NCBI GenBank assembly: GCA_900016875.1
Contig: FCNR01000048.1
Coordinates: 62,001 to 126,000 of the forward strand
Reading direction: 5' to 3'
From: Eubacteriaceae bacterium CHKCI004
GTDB taxonomy: Bacteria > Bacillota > Clostridia > Lachnospirales > Lachnospiraceae
Length of the DNA stretch: 64,000 nucleotides
Shown: in pieces, positions 17,781-26,353 of the stretch
How positions within the stretch are numbered: position 1 is the first letter of the stretch
How the letters are laid out: each line of letters begins with the position of its first letter
Made by a program: the position numbers and the translations under genes
The notes under the pieces: generated by a model
Database searches by the model: none
What the model saw: the letters and a program-made list of their open reading frames with translations, nothing else
Told to the model about the DNA's origin: nothing

Positions 17781-20387
17781 TTAATCTGTTGCCCGCAGAC
17801 GCTCCACGATGCTGTCCTTTTCCAGATTCCGGAAACAGAGGTACGGAAGCAGGACGGCGAAGATCAGCAGCACCGGCGTGCAGATGATAAGCGGCAGCAG
17901 GGTGAACTGGAAGGTGGTGTAGCCGCCGGCGGTGAGGGCGCGGACGATGACTCCCACGGTGAAGATACTCAGGATGTAGGATATCACCAGTGTGATTCCC
18001 GCGTAATATAAGCCCTCAAAGATGAGCATCTTTCGAAGCTGCCGTTTGGTCATGCCGATGCTCTGGATCATGGCAAATTCACGGCGGCGGGAGATGATGG
18101 CGGTCACCATGCTGTTGACAAAGTTCAGTATGCCGACCAGGGCGATGACAACGCTGATGGAGTAGCCGATGACGGAAGAGGAACGACGTTCGTCTTCGTA
18201 CTGCTGCGCCATGGTCTGGCGGGAGGTAATGGACATGCCGGAGGCGTAGCTCTGCTGGTATTCGGTCAGCATGTCGGAAGCCTCATCGATGCCGGCGTCC
18301 TCCACGTTGAAATAATATTTGCGCAGGTTGTTGTCCGGCCACATCTGGGTGAAAATGTCCGCCTGCATGACGAGCTGCACGGAGAATACCGGAGTGTAGC
18401 CGGAAACCATCGGCTGTAACGGAGAAAGCACGGCCATGACGGTAAAGTTCCGTCCGTTGATGTTCACTTCCTCGCCGACAGAGTAGGTCGGCAGTCCGGT
18501 CTGAGGGTCAGCGGCAGGGCCGATGGCGAGGATGTAATCGCCGGTGGCGAATTTCTCAGGGTCATAGCTGCCGTCCAGGATGTAGTTTTCACTGGCGGCG
18601 GCGTCAAGAATCAGGCCGTCAGCGCCGTAAATGGTGTGCGGCACTGCATTTCCTGCGAGGGCGGAGTCAAAGACTTCCTTCCACATCGGAAAACTCGGGT
18701 CAAAGGAAGCGTAATCGTCCAGAACGTCCTGGGTATAAAATGTGGAGAAATTGTTCCGGGCTTCCTCGCTCAGCGGCATGGAAATATCCTGGGAGTACAG
18801 GCGGCCTTCCGTCTCCAGGGTGTCAAGGCTTCGGATGTCGGAAAGCAGGCTCTCGCTGATGGTATTGCTGGCCGGGTCGTAACCGGAAACGTTGCTGTTG
18901 GTGGCGTCGTCGATCTGGAAGTCGGCGACAGTTAAATCCATCAGATATTTATCCATGTCAAAGCTTGCGTTGCTGGCGTAGAAGTAGCTCATCAGTACCA
19001 GTCCGAGGGTGAGGGAGCAGATGACCATGACGGTTCGTTTTTTATTGCGCCACAGGTTGCTCCAGGCCATGCCGGCGATGGAGGCGCCTTTTTTGGATTT
19101 CTTCTGTTTCTTTTTCACGGAAGTGTCCGCGTCGGTATAGCGCAGCGCTTCCATCGGGGAGACCTTTCCTGCGCGGCGGGCCGGAAGCAGGGAAGAGCAC
19201 AGTACGGTCGCGTAGGCAAATACGGCGGAACCGATGAAGATGATCGGATTGGTGGACACGATGGTGTTCGGATTATCTCCGCCGATCATCACCGGCACGA
19301 GCACGATGCCCAGCAGGTAGCCGATGACCAGTCCCACCGAAATACCGATCAGTGACAGCCGGTTCGCCTGTCCCCGGATGATTTTCTTGATCTGTTTTCT
19401 GGTGGTTCCGAGGGTTTTCAGTCTGCCGTAGAACTGGATATCCGAGGCAACCGAAATCTGGAACACGTTATAGATGATCAGGTATCCTGCCAGGAAAACC
19501 AGCAGCATGCCGGCGTAGGTGGACAGGTTTTCCATGAAAATGCTTTGCTGTACGCCTGCGTCGTAGGCCAGGTTGGTGAAAAACTCCACGTCGGTGATGC
19601 CGGTGTCGGAAAGCACCTGTGTCATCTGCCCCTCGATATCATCAGAGTCTGCAAATGTAACGCCCATCATGCGGGTGCCGAGCACCTGTCCGTCCGACGG
19701 GCCGGCGGCGTAATCGCAGGCGTTTAAGGCAAATTCTTTGCTGACCCAGGCCATGCTGGCGTAGGAAGATTCATTTCCTTCCCAGATACCGCACAGAGTA
19801 AATGTACTGGAGGTCATCTCCGGGGAAGTGATGTCTTTCTGCCATTCCAGGGTGATGGCGGCGCCAAGCTCCGGCGTGACGCCCAGACGCTGCAGAGTCA
19901 GAGTGTCCAGGGCGATTTCGTCTTCGGCCTCCGGCATCCGGCCGGTCTCCGGCCAGGCAAAGCTGTCTCTTGCATACTGGTCGCTGGCGTAGCGGATCTC
20001 CACCTGCCGTCCGGCCAGGGAGGTATTCTGTGCGTTTCCCAGGATGATGGAATATCCGGAATGTACTACCAGCGGATGAGCGGCGATCTTCTCAATCTCC
20101 TCATCGGTGATGCTCTTTGTGGACGTGTGGGCGGTGGTTCCCGACTGGCGGAGATACATTTCCGTCATATTGCGTCCGAGACTCTGCGCCAGTGTAAACA
20201 AAGTGGTGAACATCATGGTCGTGAGGATGATGGCGAGGACAGCCACCAGATTACGGCGTTTATTGTTCCGGAAGCTGCGGCGGGAGAGGGTCTTTATCAC
20301 GGAACCCTGCTGGCTGCCTTTGCCGCGGGAAGCTGCCTGCTCCGCATCGCTGCGCTTCCGGATGATGGATTCTGTTTGTTTATTCAT
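17781..20387 (-). CDS. ABC transporter permease, FtsX/MacB type
   Basis: 868-residue membrane protein with two FtsX-like units: an N-terminal basic cytoplasmic tail (KTLSRRSFRNNKRRN), TM helix at about 45-70, large extracytoplasmic domain, three TM helices at about 285-405, a second anchor at about 450 and a second outer domain, then three C-terminal TM helices. This is the large-loop permease type used in MacB/BceB-like export or mechanotransmission. Its ATPase lies 15 bases upstream in the same operon. Substrate unknown; a bacitracin-type detoxification role is possible, but the nearby two-component genes are on the far side of another gene. Confidence 0.9.
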   Translation of the reverse strand: MNKQTESIIRKRSDAEQAASRGKGSQQGSVIKTLSRRSFRNNKRRNLVAVLAIILTTMMFTTLFTLAQSLGRNMTEMYLRQSGTTAHTSTKSITDEEIEKIAAHPLVVHSGYSIILGNAQNTSLAGRQVEIRYASDQYARDSFAWPETGRMPEAEDEIALDTLTLQRLGVTPELGAAITLEWQKDITSPEMTSSTFTLCGIWEGNESSYASMAWVSKEFALNACDYAAGPSDGQVLGTRMMGVTFADSDDIEGQMTQVLSDTGITDVEFFTNLAYDAGVQQSIFMENLSTYAGMLLVFLAGYLIIYNVFQISVASDIQFYGRLKTLGTTRKQIKKIIRGQANRLSLIGISVGLVIGYLLGIVLVPVMIGGDNPNTIVSTNPIIFIGSAVFAYATVLCSSLLPARRAGKVSPMEALRYTDADTSVKKKQKKSKKGASIAGMAWSNLWRNKKRTVMVICSLTLGLVLMSYFYASNASFDMDKYLMDLTVADFQIDDATNSNVSGYDPASNTISESLLSDIRSLDTLETEGRLYSQDISMPLSEEARNNFSTFYTQDVLDDYASFDPSFPMWKEVFDSALAGNAVPHTIYGADGLILDAAASENYILDGSYDPEKFATGDYILAIGPAADPQTGLPTYSVGEEVNINGRNFTVMAVLSPLQPMVSGYTPVFSVQLVMQADIFTQMWPDNNLRKYYFNVEDAGIDEASDMLTEYQQSYASGMSITSRQTMAQQYEDERRSSSVIGYSISVVIALVGILNFVNSMVTAIISRRREFAMIQSIGMTKRQLRKMLIFEGLYYAGITLVISYILSIFTVGVIVRALTAGGYTTFQFTLLPLIICTPVLLIFAVLLPYLCFRNLEKDSIVERLRATD

Positions 20388-20402
20388 CGTGCATCACCGC
20401 CT

Positions 20403-21068
20403 TTACTCATGGATACGTCCATCTTCGATGCGGATGGTACGGTCGGCCTGGGCGGCGATTTCCGGGTTGTGGGTGATCATCACGATGGTCTGATGGAACT
20501 TCTCGCTGGTGAGCCGCAGAAGCTCGATGACCTCATCGCTTGTCTTGCTGTCAAGGTTACCGGTCGGCTCATCGGCAAGAATGATGGCTGGCTTGCTGGC
20601 AAGGGCTCTTGCGATAGCCACCCGCTGCTGCTGGCCGCCGGAAAGATTGTTCGGCATATTATAAAGCTTCTTATCAAGGCCAAGCAGGGAGATGATCTCA
20701 TCAACGAAAGCATCGTCCGGCTGCTTTCCGTCCAGCTGAATCGGCATCACGATATTTTCATAGACATTGAGGATAGGGACCAGATTGTAATTCTGGAAGA
20801 TAAAACCGATCTTCTGGCGGCGGAACACCGTCAGCTCATCATCGCTCATGGAATCCAGAGTGACGGAATCCACCTGCACGCTGCCGGAAGTAGGCCGGTC
20901 CAGACCGCCCAGCATATTTAAAAGCGTGGATTTGCCGCTGCCGGAAGTACCGATGATGGCAACAAACTCGCCCTCCTCGATGGAGATGCTCACGTCATTC
21001 AACGCTTTTACAAGACTTTCTTTTTCACCATATTGTTTCACTAAATGGGATGTACTTAAAATACTCAT
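20403..21068 (-). CDS. ABC transporter ATPase, LolD/MacB type
   Basis: 221 residues. Walker [16 protein letters not shown]-loop region [12 protein letters not shown], signature [15 protein letters not shown], Walker [13 protein letters not shown] and the H-loop MITHNPE are all intact. It powers the adjacent FtsX-type permease. A GGAGAGAC ribosome site and a consensus promoter lie upstream. Confidence 0.95.
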   Translation of the reverse strand: MSILSTSHLVKQYGEKESLVKALNDVSISIEEGEFVAIIGTSGSGKSTLLNMLGGLDRPTSGSVQVDSVTLDSMSDDELTVFRRQKIGFIFQNYNLVPILNVYENIVMPIQLDGKQPDDAFVDEIISLLGLDKKLYNMPNNLSGGQQQRVAIARALASKPAIILADEPTGNLDSKTSDEVIELLRLTSEKFHQTIVMITHNPEIAAQADRTIRIEDGRIHE

Positions 21069-21101
21069 GTTGTCTCTCCTTTGTCTGTTTATGATGTTTT
21101 G

Positions 21102-21129
21102 ATTATATCGCTATACAAAAAACAGACAA
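21102..21129 (-). promoter_or_regulatory. Promoter of ABC transporter operon
   Basis: Minus strand TTGTCT (21124-21129), 16 bases, TATAAT (21102-21107). Confidence 0.6.
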
Positions 21130-21220
21130 TAGAAGCTGCGTAAACTAATATGCAGGAGGGAAAAATTAAACGAATAGCATTAGATATTTGTAAAAGTCAT
21201 AAAAACCCAAACCTCGACGG

Positions 21221-21249
21221 TTGATTTGTTCATTTATAATTGATATAAT
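21221..21249 (+). promoter_or_regulatory. Promoter of DUF4143 ATPase gene
   Basis: TTGATT (21221-21226), 17 bases, TATAAT (21244-21249), about 90 bases before the gene. Confidence 0.55.
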
Positions 21250-21337
21250 CAAAAAGAAAATAAATTTTATAAGATATAACTGATAAAAATTGCAAAAACA
21301 AAAGTTTTTTAATTATAACAGAGGGAAGGTGGATGTA

Positions 21338-22552
21338 TTGATTAAAAGAGAATCTTATATGGAACGAATCCGCCCGTTTATGGGAAATGAATTGATTAAG
21401 GTGTTGACGGGAATACGGAGAAGCGGAAAATCCGTCATGTTGGAATTGATTCAGGAAGAGTTGATGGAAAATGGCGTTGAAAAAGAAAACATGATATCCA
21501 TCAATTTTGAGAATATGGCAAATGCCGGATTTTGTACGGCAAAGTCATTGCATGATGAAATATTGCGTCGAATCAATAAGAAAGAAGGCAAAATATATTT
21601 GTTTTTTGATGAGATACAGGAAGTAGAGGAATGGGAAAAATGTATTAATTCTTTTCGGGTGGAGATTGACTGCGATATTTATATTACAGGTTCCAACGCG
21701 AAATTACTTTCCGGAGAACTTGCCACTTATCTGGCGGGGAGATATGTGGAATTTATCATCTATCCATTCTCTTTTAAAGAATTCATTGATTTGTATCATA
21801 CCATAGAGCCTGGTTCAGATGAGAGGGAATGTTTTCGTAAATATCTTATTGCAGGAGGGATGCCTTATCTGAGTAATCTTCATTATGACGAGGAAGCGGG
21901 AAGACAATATTTGCGGGATTTATTTTATTCCGTGGAACTAAAGGATGTCGTACAGCGAAATAATATTCGGGATGTGGATATGCTGGAACGGATTATCGCC
22001 TATGTGACGTTAAATGTTGGAACAACGTTTTCGGCCTCATCGATTTCCAAATATTTGAAGAATGAAGGAAGAAAAGTATCACCGGAAACGGTATTAAATT
22101 ATCTTAAAGCCTGTGTGGACGCCTTTCTTTTTTATCAGGTAAGACGTCGGGATTTGCAGGGAAAGAAGATACTTACCGTAAATGAAAAATATTATGTGGC
22201 AGATCATGGAATACGGGAGGCTGTTTTTGGAGGAAACATGAAGGATATTAATTTGATTCTGGAAAATATTGTTTTCTTAGAATTATTGCGCCGGGGATAT
22301 TCTGTCACTGTTGGCAAAATGGGAGATAAAGAAATCGATTTTGTCTGTGAAAAACAGGGAAACCGACTTTATATACAGGTAGCGTATCTTCTGGCTTCAG
22401 ATGAAACGATACAAAGAGAATTTGAAGTCTACGCCGGCATTCCTGACAATTTTCCCAAATATGTGGTGACGATGGATGAGTTTGATATGAGCAGAAATGG
22501 AATCAAACATCGCAATATCCGTGAATTTCTGCTGGAAGAAAAATGGGAATAA
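21338..22552 (+). CDS. AAA ATPase with DUF4143 domain
   Basis: About 404 residues if it starts at TTG 21338, just after GAGGGAAGGTGG; ATG 21360 is an alternative. N-terminal AAA domain with Walker A GIRRSGKSVM and Walker B FFDEIQEVEEW; then the winged-helix and DUF4143 endonuclease-like C-terminal domain (IDFVCEKQGNRLYIQVAY, with the D-x-V ... Q-V pattern). These proteins are common, often mobile single genes in gut anaerobes, of unproven function. Confidence 0.88.
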   Translation: MIKRESYMERIRPFMGNELIKVLTGIRRSGKSVMLELIQEELMENGVEKENMISINFENMANAGFCTAKSLHDEILRRINKKEGKIYLFFDEIQEVEEWEKCINSFRVEIDCDIYITGSNAKLLSGELATYLAGRYVEFIIYPFSFKEFIDLYHTIEPGSDERECFRKYLIAGGMPYLSNLHYDEEAGRQYLRDLFYSVELKDVVQRNNIRDVDMLERIIAYVTLNVGTTFSASSISKYLKNEGRKVSPETVLNYLKACVDAFLFYQVRRRDLQGKKILTVNEKYYVADHGIREAVFGGNMKDINLILENIVFLELLRRGYSVTVGKMGDKEIDFVCEKQGNRLYIQVAYLLASDETIQREFEVYAGIPDNFPKYVVTMDEFDMSRNGIKHRNIREFLLEEKWE

Positions 22553-22616
22553 AAATAAATATTGACATTTTTCTTCCAGAGATTCACGAATACCTTTGTC
22601 GGCAGAGGAATGACTG

Positions 22617-23954
22617 TTACGGCACCGGTATGATAATTTTCAGCACAAAGATGCCGCCTTCGCATTTGACGGTGCACTGTCCGTCGTATTTTTCTGCCGT
22701 GCTTTTGATGTTGGACAGTCCGAAGCCGTGGAGAAAGGAGTCCTCCTTGGTGGTTCTGCCTGAGGTGTCCGCGCCCGGCAGGGCGTTGTTTTCCACGGCG
22801 ATGACCATCATATCGTGGATGCGGCGGGCTTTTACGGTGATGACACGCCGGGGGATGGCGAGTTTTTCGCTGGCCTCGATGGCGTTGTCCAGGGCGTTGC
22901 CGAAAATCGTGCTGATGTCCAGTGGGTCCAAAAAGGCGCCGTCCTCAAAGTGGATGACAGCTGTGAAGTCAATCTTTTTTTCGCGGGCGGTCTTGGCCTT
23001 GTCCCGGATGATGACATCCAGATAGGCGTTGCCGGTGCGGTAGTAGGTCTCATAAGAAGCAATCTGCTGCTGCAGATGCTCGATGGAGGCGCGGACGCCC
23101 GGGCGGCCGCCGGCCGGTACATTTTCTGCGCCGGGTACAGCGGCGCCCGCGCCCGGCACCGCATTTTCCAGCACGAGAAGGTGATTCTTCATATCGTGGT
23201 AGATGCGGCGGATACGGGTCTCATCTTCCATTTTCTCCTCGTAGTAGGCCTGGCGCATCTCCAGCTCCTGGGCGTGCCAGGCGGTCTGCATGGCGCTGCA
23301 CATGTAGGAGGCCAGGTAGATACAGCCGAAGCTTGAGAAAATGGACGCGGTACAGATGGGATACACGATGATCATGCGCTCGGGCATGAAATAAATGATG
23401 GTAAATATCGAGACCACGGAAGCGAGCATCAGGGTATCCACGATGAGCCACATGCGGTTGGTCAGGGTGTACGTGGTGTTTTTCAGATATTTCCGCAGAA
23501 ACAGCCAGGCACCGGTCCAGAACAGCAGTCTCGCCAGAAGTGTGGCGGTGTGGATGCCGGTGCTGAGCAGCAAGGCGCCAGGGGGCCATTCCGATATGTT
23601 GTCTCCGATGTTATCTCCGGTGAGCCCGAAAAAAATGTTTGAGCCGATATCCTGCATCATATAGTTGACAGCGATGACCGCCGGATAAAAAATCAGAACG
23701 GCGGTAAGTTTTTCAACCCAGCGTCCGCGGTGAAAAATGATCAGATAAATGCAGAATCCGATGAGGGTGCCCAGCAGGTTGGCAAGGTCGTTGGAATAGA
23801 CGATGACCACCGCCAGAAAGCTGCAGAAGAAAACCGCCAGGACACGCACGCTCCAGCTTTTCCGCACAGGAAGAAATGTATGCAGAATCCAGAAAAACAC
23901 GAAAACATAAAGCCATTCCAAAATGAAGGAAAGAATATCAAGAAACTGTATCAT
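22617..23954 (-). CDS. Sensor histidine kinase, GHKL/AgrC-like
   Basis: 445 residues. About six membrane helices in the first 215 residues, then the dimerisation segment RIYHDMKNHLLVLE with the phospho-accepting His, and a GHKL ATPase domain (IFGNALDNAIEAS, then GFGLSNIKSTAEKYDG). A Gly/Ala-rich low-complexity insertion (VPGAGAAVPGAENVPAGG) between the His and the catalytic domain is unusual. It overlaps its response regulator by four bases. No AgrB or AgrD peptide gene was found nearby, so the signal is unknown. Confidence 0.9.
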   Translation of the reverse strand: MIQFLDILSFILEWLYVFVFFWILHTFLPVRKSWSVRVLAVFFCSFLAVVIVYSNDLANLLGTLIGFCIYLIIFHRGRWVEKLTAVLIFYPAVIAVNYMMQDIGSNIFFGLTGDNIGDNISEWPPGALLLSTGIHTATLLARLLFWTGAWLFLRKYLKNTTYTLTNRMWLIVDTLMLASVVSIFTIIYFMPERMIIVYPICTASIFSSFGCIYLASYMCSAMQTAWHAQELEMRQAYYEEKMEDETRIRRIYHDMKNHLLVLENAVPGAGAAVPGAENVPAGGRPGVRASIEHLQQQIASYETYYRTGNAYLDVIIRDKAKTAREKKIDFTAVIHFEDGAFLDPLDISTIFGNALDNAIEASEKLAIPRRVITVKARRIHDMMVIAVENNALPGADTSGRTTKEDSFLHGFGLSNIKSTAEKYDGQCTVKCEGGIFVLKIIIPVP

Positions 23955-24661
23955 AGCATATCCCCCCAGTAATCGGTCAGCTGCTCCATGAAGCTTTTGC
24001 GTCTCGGCTGGCTGATGGGGATTTTCTCACCGGTGATCAAGGTGATCTCCAGCTTTTTCACCCCTTTTACATAGGCGAGATTCACGATATAGCTGGTATG
24101 ACAGCGGGCAAAGTTCTTTGCCTGCAGCTCCCGTTCCATTTCTTTCATACTGCGGTAGCAGAGGATGCTTTCCTGCGCGGTGTGAAAGAGAAGGTTGCGG
24201 TTGAAGGTCTCTATGTAGCGGAGATTTTTCAGGATTACCTTATATTTGCCCGTGTCATTGGAGATGACGAGGGCCGGTTCCTGCTCCATGTGCCTGCGGC
24301 GGATAAACTTGTCAAGCTCCGCCTTGAGACGGCCGTACTGCAGCGGTTTTATAATGTAATTGGTGGCCTGATATTTGTAGCCTTCCAGTCCGTACTGGGC
24401 GAGAGTGGTAAGGAAAATGATGCCGACGCTCTCATCCTTCTCGCGGATCCGCTCCGCGGCCCGGAGGCCGTCCACCAGTTTCATCTGTATGTCAAGAAAA
24501 ATCAAATCAAAGGACGGGTCATATTTTTCTATCAGGTCAAGTCCATCGTAGAAGACAGAGGTTTTGATTTCCTCACCCGTCTCCAGAATATACTGCGAAA
24601 GAAGCTCTTTCAGATGGTTCACAAAGACCCTTTCGTCGTCGCAGATGGCGATGTGCAGCAT
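23951..24661 (-). CDS. LytTR-type response regulator
   Basis: 236 residues. The receiver domain carries ICDDERVF and the phosphorylation-site strand DLIFLDIQMKLVDG; the C-terminal LytTR DNA-binding domain contains RYIETFNRNLLFHT and ARCHTSYIVNL. First gene of the two-gene operon with the GHKL kinase. LytTR regulators usually bind paired direct repeats; none was identified here. Confidence 0.92.
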   Translation of the reverse strand: MLHIAICDDERVFVNHLKELLSQYILETGEEIKTSVFYDGLDLIEKYDPSFDLIFLDIQMKLVDGLRAAERIREKDESVGIIFLTTLAQYGLEGYKYQATNYIIKPLQYGRLKAELDKFIRRRHMEQEPALVISNDTGKYKVILKNLRYIETFNRNLLFHTAQESILCYRSMKEMERELQAKNFARCHTSYIVNLAYVKGVKKLEITLITGEKIPISQPRRKSFMEQLTDYWGDML

Positions 24662-24859
24662 ATGGGTGCCCTCTCTTTCTGTCTAGTCTCGACGTTTATT
24701 GTAACGGCCTGCGGGCGATTTTTCAAGGGGGGGGGTAGAAGTGATTTTTTGGAAAATGTATGATACTTTTTTGTTGTGTGGAGACAGAACGATGTTGCGA
24801 AGGTGCGCCAATATGTGTAAAATGATAAGTGGATTATTTTGAAAAGCAGGAATAAAACG

Positions 24860-26203
24860 ATGAGAGAGAAAATCAGTGAAAATTTAAAAAAGATACAGCA
24901 GCAGATCAAAGAAGTGGAGATTCACTATCTGAAGATGATACTTTTTAACTTAAAGACCGGTATCCTGTGGATGCTGCGCGCCTTCATTGTGGGCCTTGTG
25001 GCGGGCGGTTTCAGCAGCCTGTTTACGCTGGGGCTTGCGGAGGTGACCCGCATAAGAAATGCGTTTCCTTTTCTTTTGTTTTTGCTGCCGGCGGGCGGTC
25101 TGCTCATTGTGTGGCTGTACCGGCTCTGCGGCATCAAAAAGGACTCGGGGACGAACCTTCTGATTACGGCGGTGCATCACAGCGAACAGCATGTGCCGGT
25201 CTATCTGGCGCCGCTGATTTTTGGCGCCACTCTGATCACGCATCTCTTCGGCGGTTCCGCCGGAAGAGAGGGAGCGGCCCTGCAGATGGGCGGCAGCCTT
25301 GGAAATACGCTGGGGCAGCTGTTTCATCTGGATGAGGGAGACCGGAAAATACTGATGATGAGCGGAATGAGCGCGGCTTTCTCCGCGGTGTTCGGGACGC
25401 CCATGGCGGCGGCCATCTTTCCCATGGAAATGATCAGCGTGGGAATCATGCATTACGCGGCGCTGCTGCCCTGCGTGTTTGCGTCCCTGGTGGCCAATCA
25501 GTTTGCCCTCAACATGGGGATTCAGGCGGAGGCGTATCATGTGACGGGGATTCCTGCCGTGACATTTGAGAGCTTCGGAAAGCTTGTCCTGCTGGGAATC
25601 TGCTGCGCTGTGGTCAGCATCATTTTCTGTAATTTCCTGCGGGGCGCCAATGCATTTTATGATAAATGTTTCAAGAATCCGTATATCCGCGTCATCGCCG
25701 GCGGCGTACTGGTTATTCTTTTAACAATGCTGGTGGGGAATTTTGACTATAACGGGGCGGGAACGGAGCTCATCGAGCGGGCCATCGAGCACGGCGAGAC
25801 GCCGTCCTACGCCTTTCTTCTGAAAATGCTGTTCACGTCCCTGACGCTGGCGGCGGGATTTAAGGGCGGCGAGATTGTGCCGGCGTTCTGTACCGGAGCC
25901 ACCTTCGGCTGTCTGTTCGGCAGTCTCATGGGAATCTCTCCTTCTCTATGTGCGGCCCTTGGCATGACGGCGGTGTTCTGCGGCGTCACAAACTGCCCGA
26001 TTACTTCTATGTTAATAGGGTTTGAGCTGTTCGGATTTGAGGGAGCGGTGTTCATTCTTCTGGTCATTTCTGTCAGCTATCTGTTCTCCGGATACAAGGG
26101 ACTTTACCGGGAACAGATCATCGTTTATTCCAAATATCACCCAAAATATATCAATCGATTGTCAGGTGATGAAAACTTTGACGGGGAAGATTACGAGGAA
26201 TAA
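24860..26203 (+). CDS. ClC family chloride channel/transporter
   Basis: 447 residues from ATG 24860 (AGGA upstream); a TTG start at 24839 would add seven residues. Multi-pass membrane protein. ClC selectivity motifs: GGSAGREGAALQ (gating-glutamate region, GREGP in most members but GREGA here), KGGEIVPAFCTGA (GxFxP-like loop) and a C-terminal Tyr-containing tail. Role: anion flux or H+/Cl- exchange, perhaps acid resistance. Monocistronic. Confidence 0.9.
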   Translation: MREKISENLKKIQQQIKEVEIHYLKMILFNLKTGILWMLRAFIVGLVAGGFSSLFTLGLAEVTRIRNAFPFLLFLLPAGGLLIVWLYRLCGIKKDSGTNLLITAVHHSEQHVPVYLAPLIFGATLITHLFGGSAGREGAALQMGGSLGNTLGQLFHLDEGDRKILMMSGMSAAFSAVFGTPMAAAIFPMEMISVGIMHYAALLPCVFASLVANQFALNMGIQAEAYHVTGIPAVTFESFGKLVLLGICCAVVSIIFCNFLRGANAFYDKCFKNPYIRVIAGGVLVILLTMLVGNFDYNGAGTELIERAIEHGETPSYAFLLKMLFTSLTLAAGFKGGEIVPAFCTGATFGCLFGSLMGISPSLCAALGMTAVFCGVTNCPITSMLIGFELFGFEGAVFILLVISVSYLFSGYKGLYREQIIVYSKYHPKYINRLSGDENFDGEDYEE

Positions 26204-26274
26204 GAAAAAACAGCGTTTTCGATGAAATATTTTTGACAATATTTCGTGAAAAATATGGCGCATCAATTTTTTTT

Positions 26275-26284
26275 GTGCTATAAT
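26275..26284 (+). promoter_or_regulatory. Extended -10 promoter of ppdK
   Basis: TGCTATAAT (TGn-TATAAT) 70 bases before the ppdK start. No good -35 at 17 bases, as expected for an extended -10 promoter. The upstream TTGACA at 26234 is too far away to pair with it. Confidence 0.6.
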
Positions 26285-26353
26285 AGTTGCGCATGTGAGG
26301 AATCATGTGCGTTACGTGTGCAGAATATAGATAATTTTTAAGGAGGAACAACA

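Noticed and set aside
26234-26284. TTGACA at 26234 as -35 of ppdK with TATAAT at 26279
   Set aside because: Spacing of about 39 bases is too long; the extended -10 is preferred.
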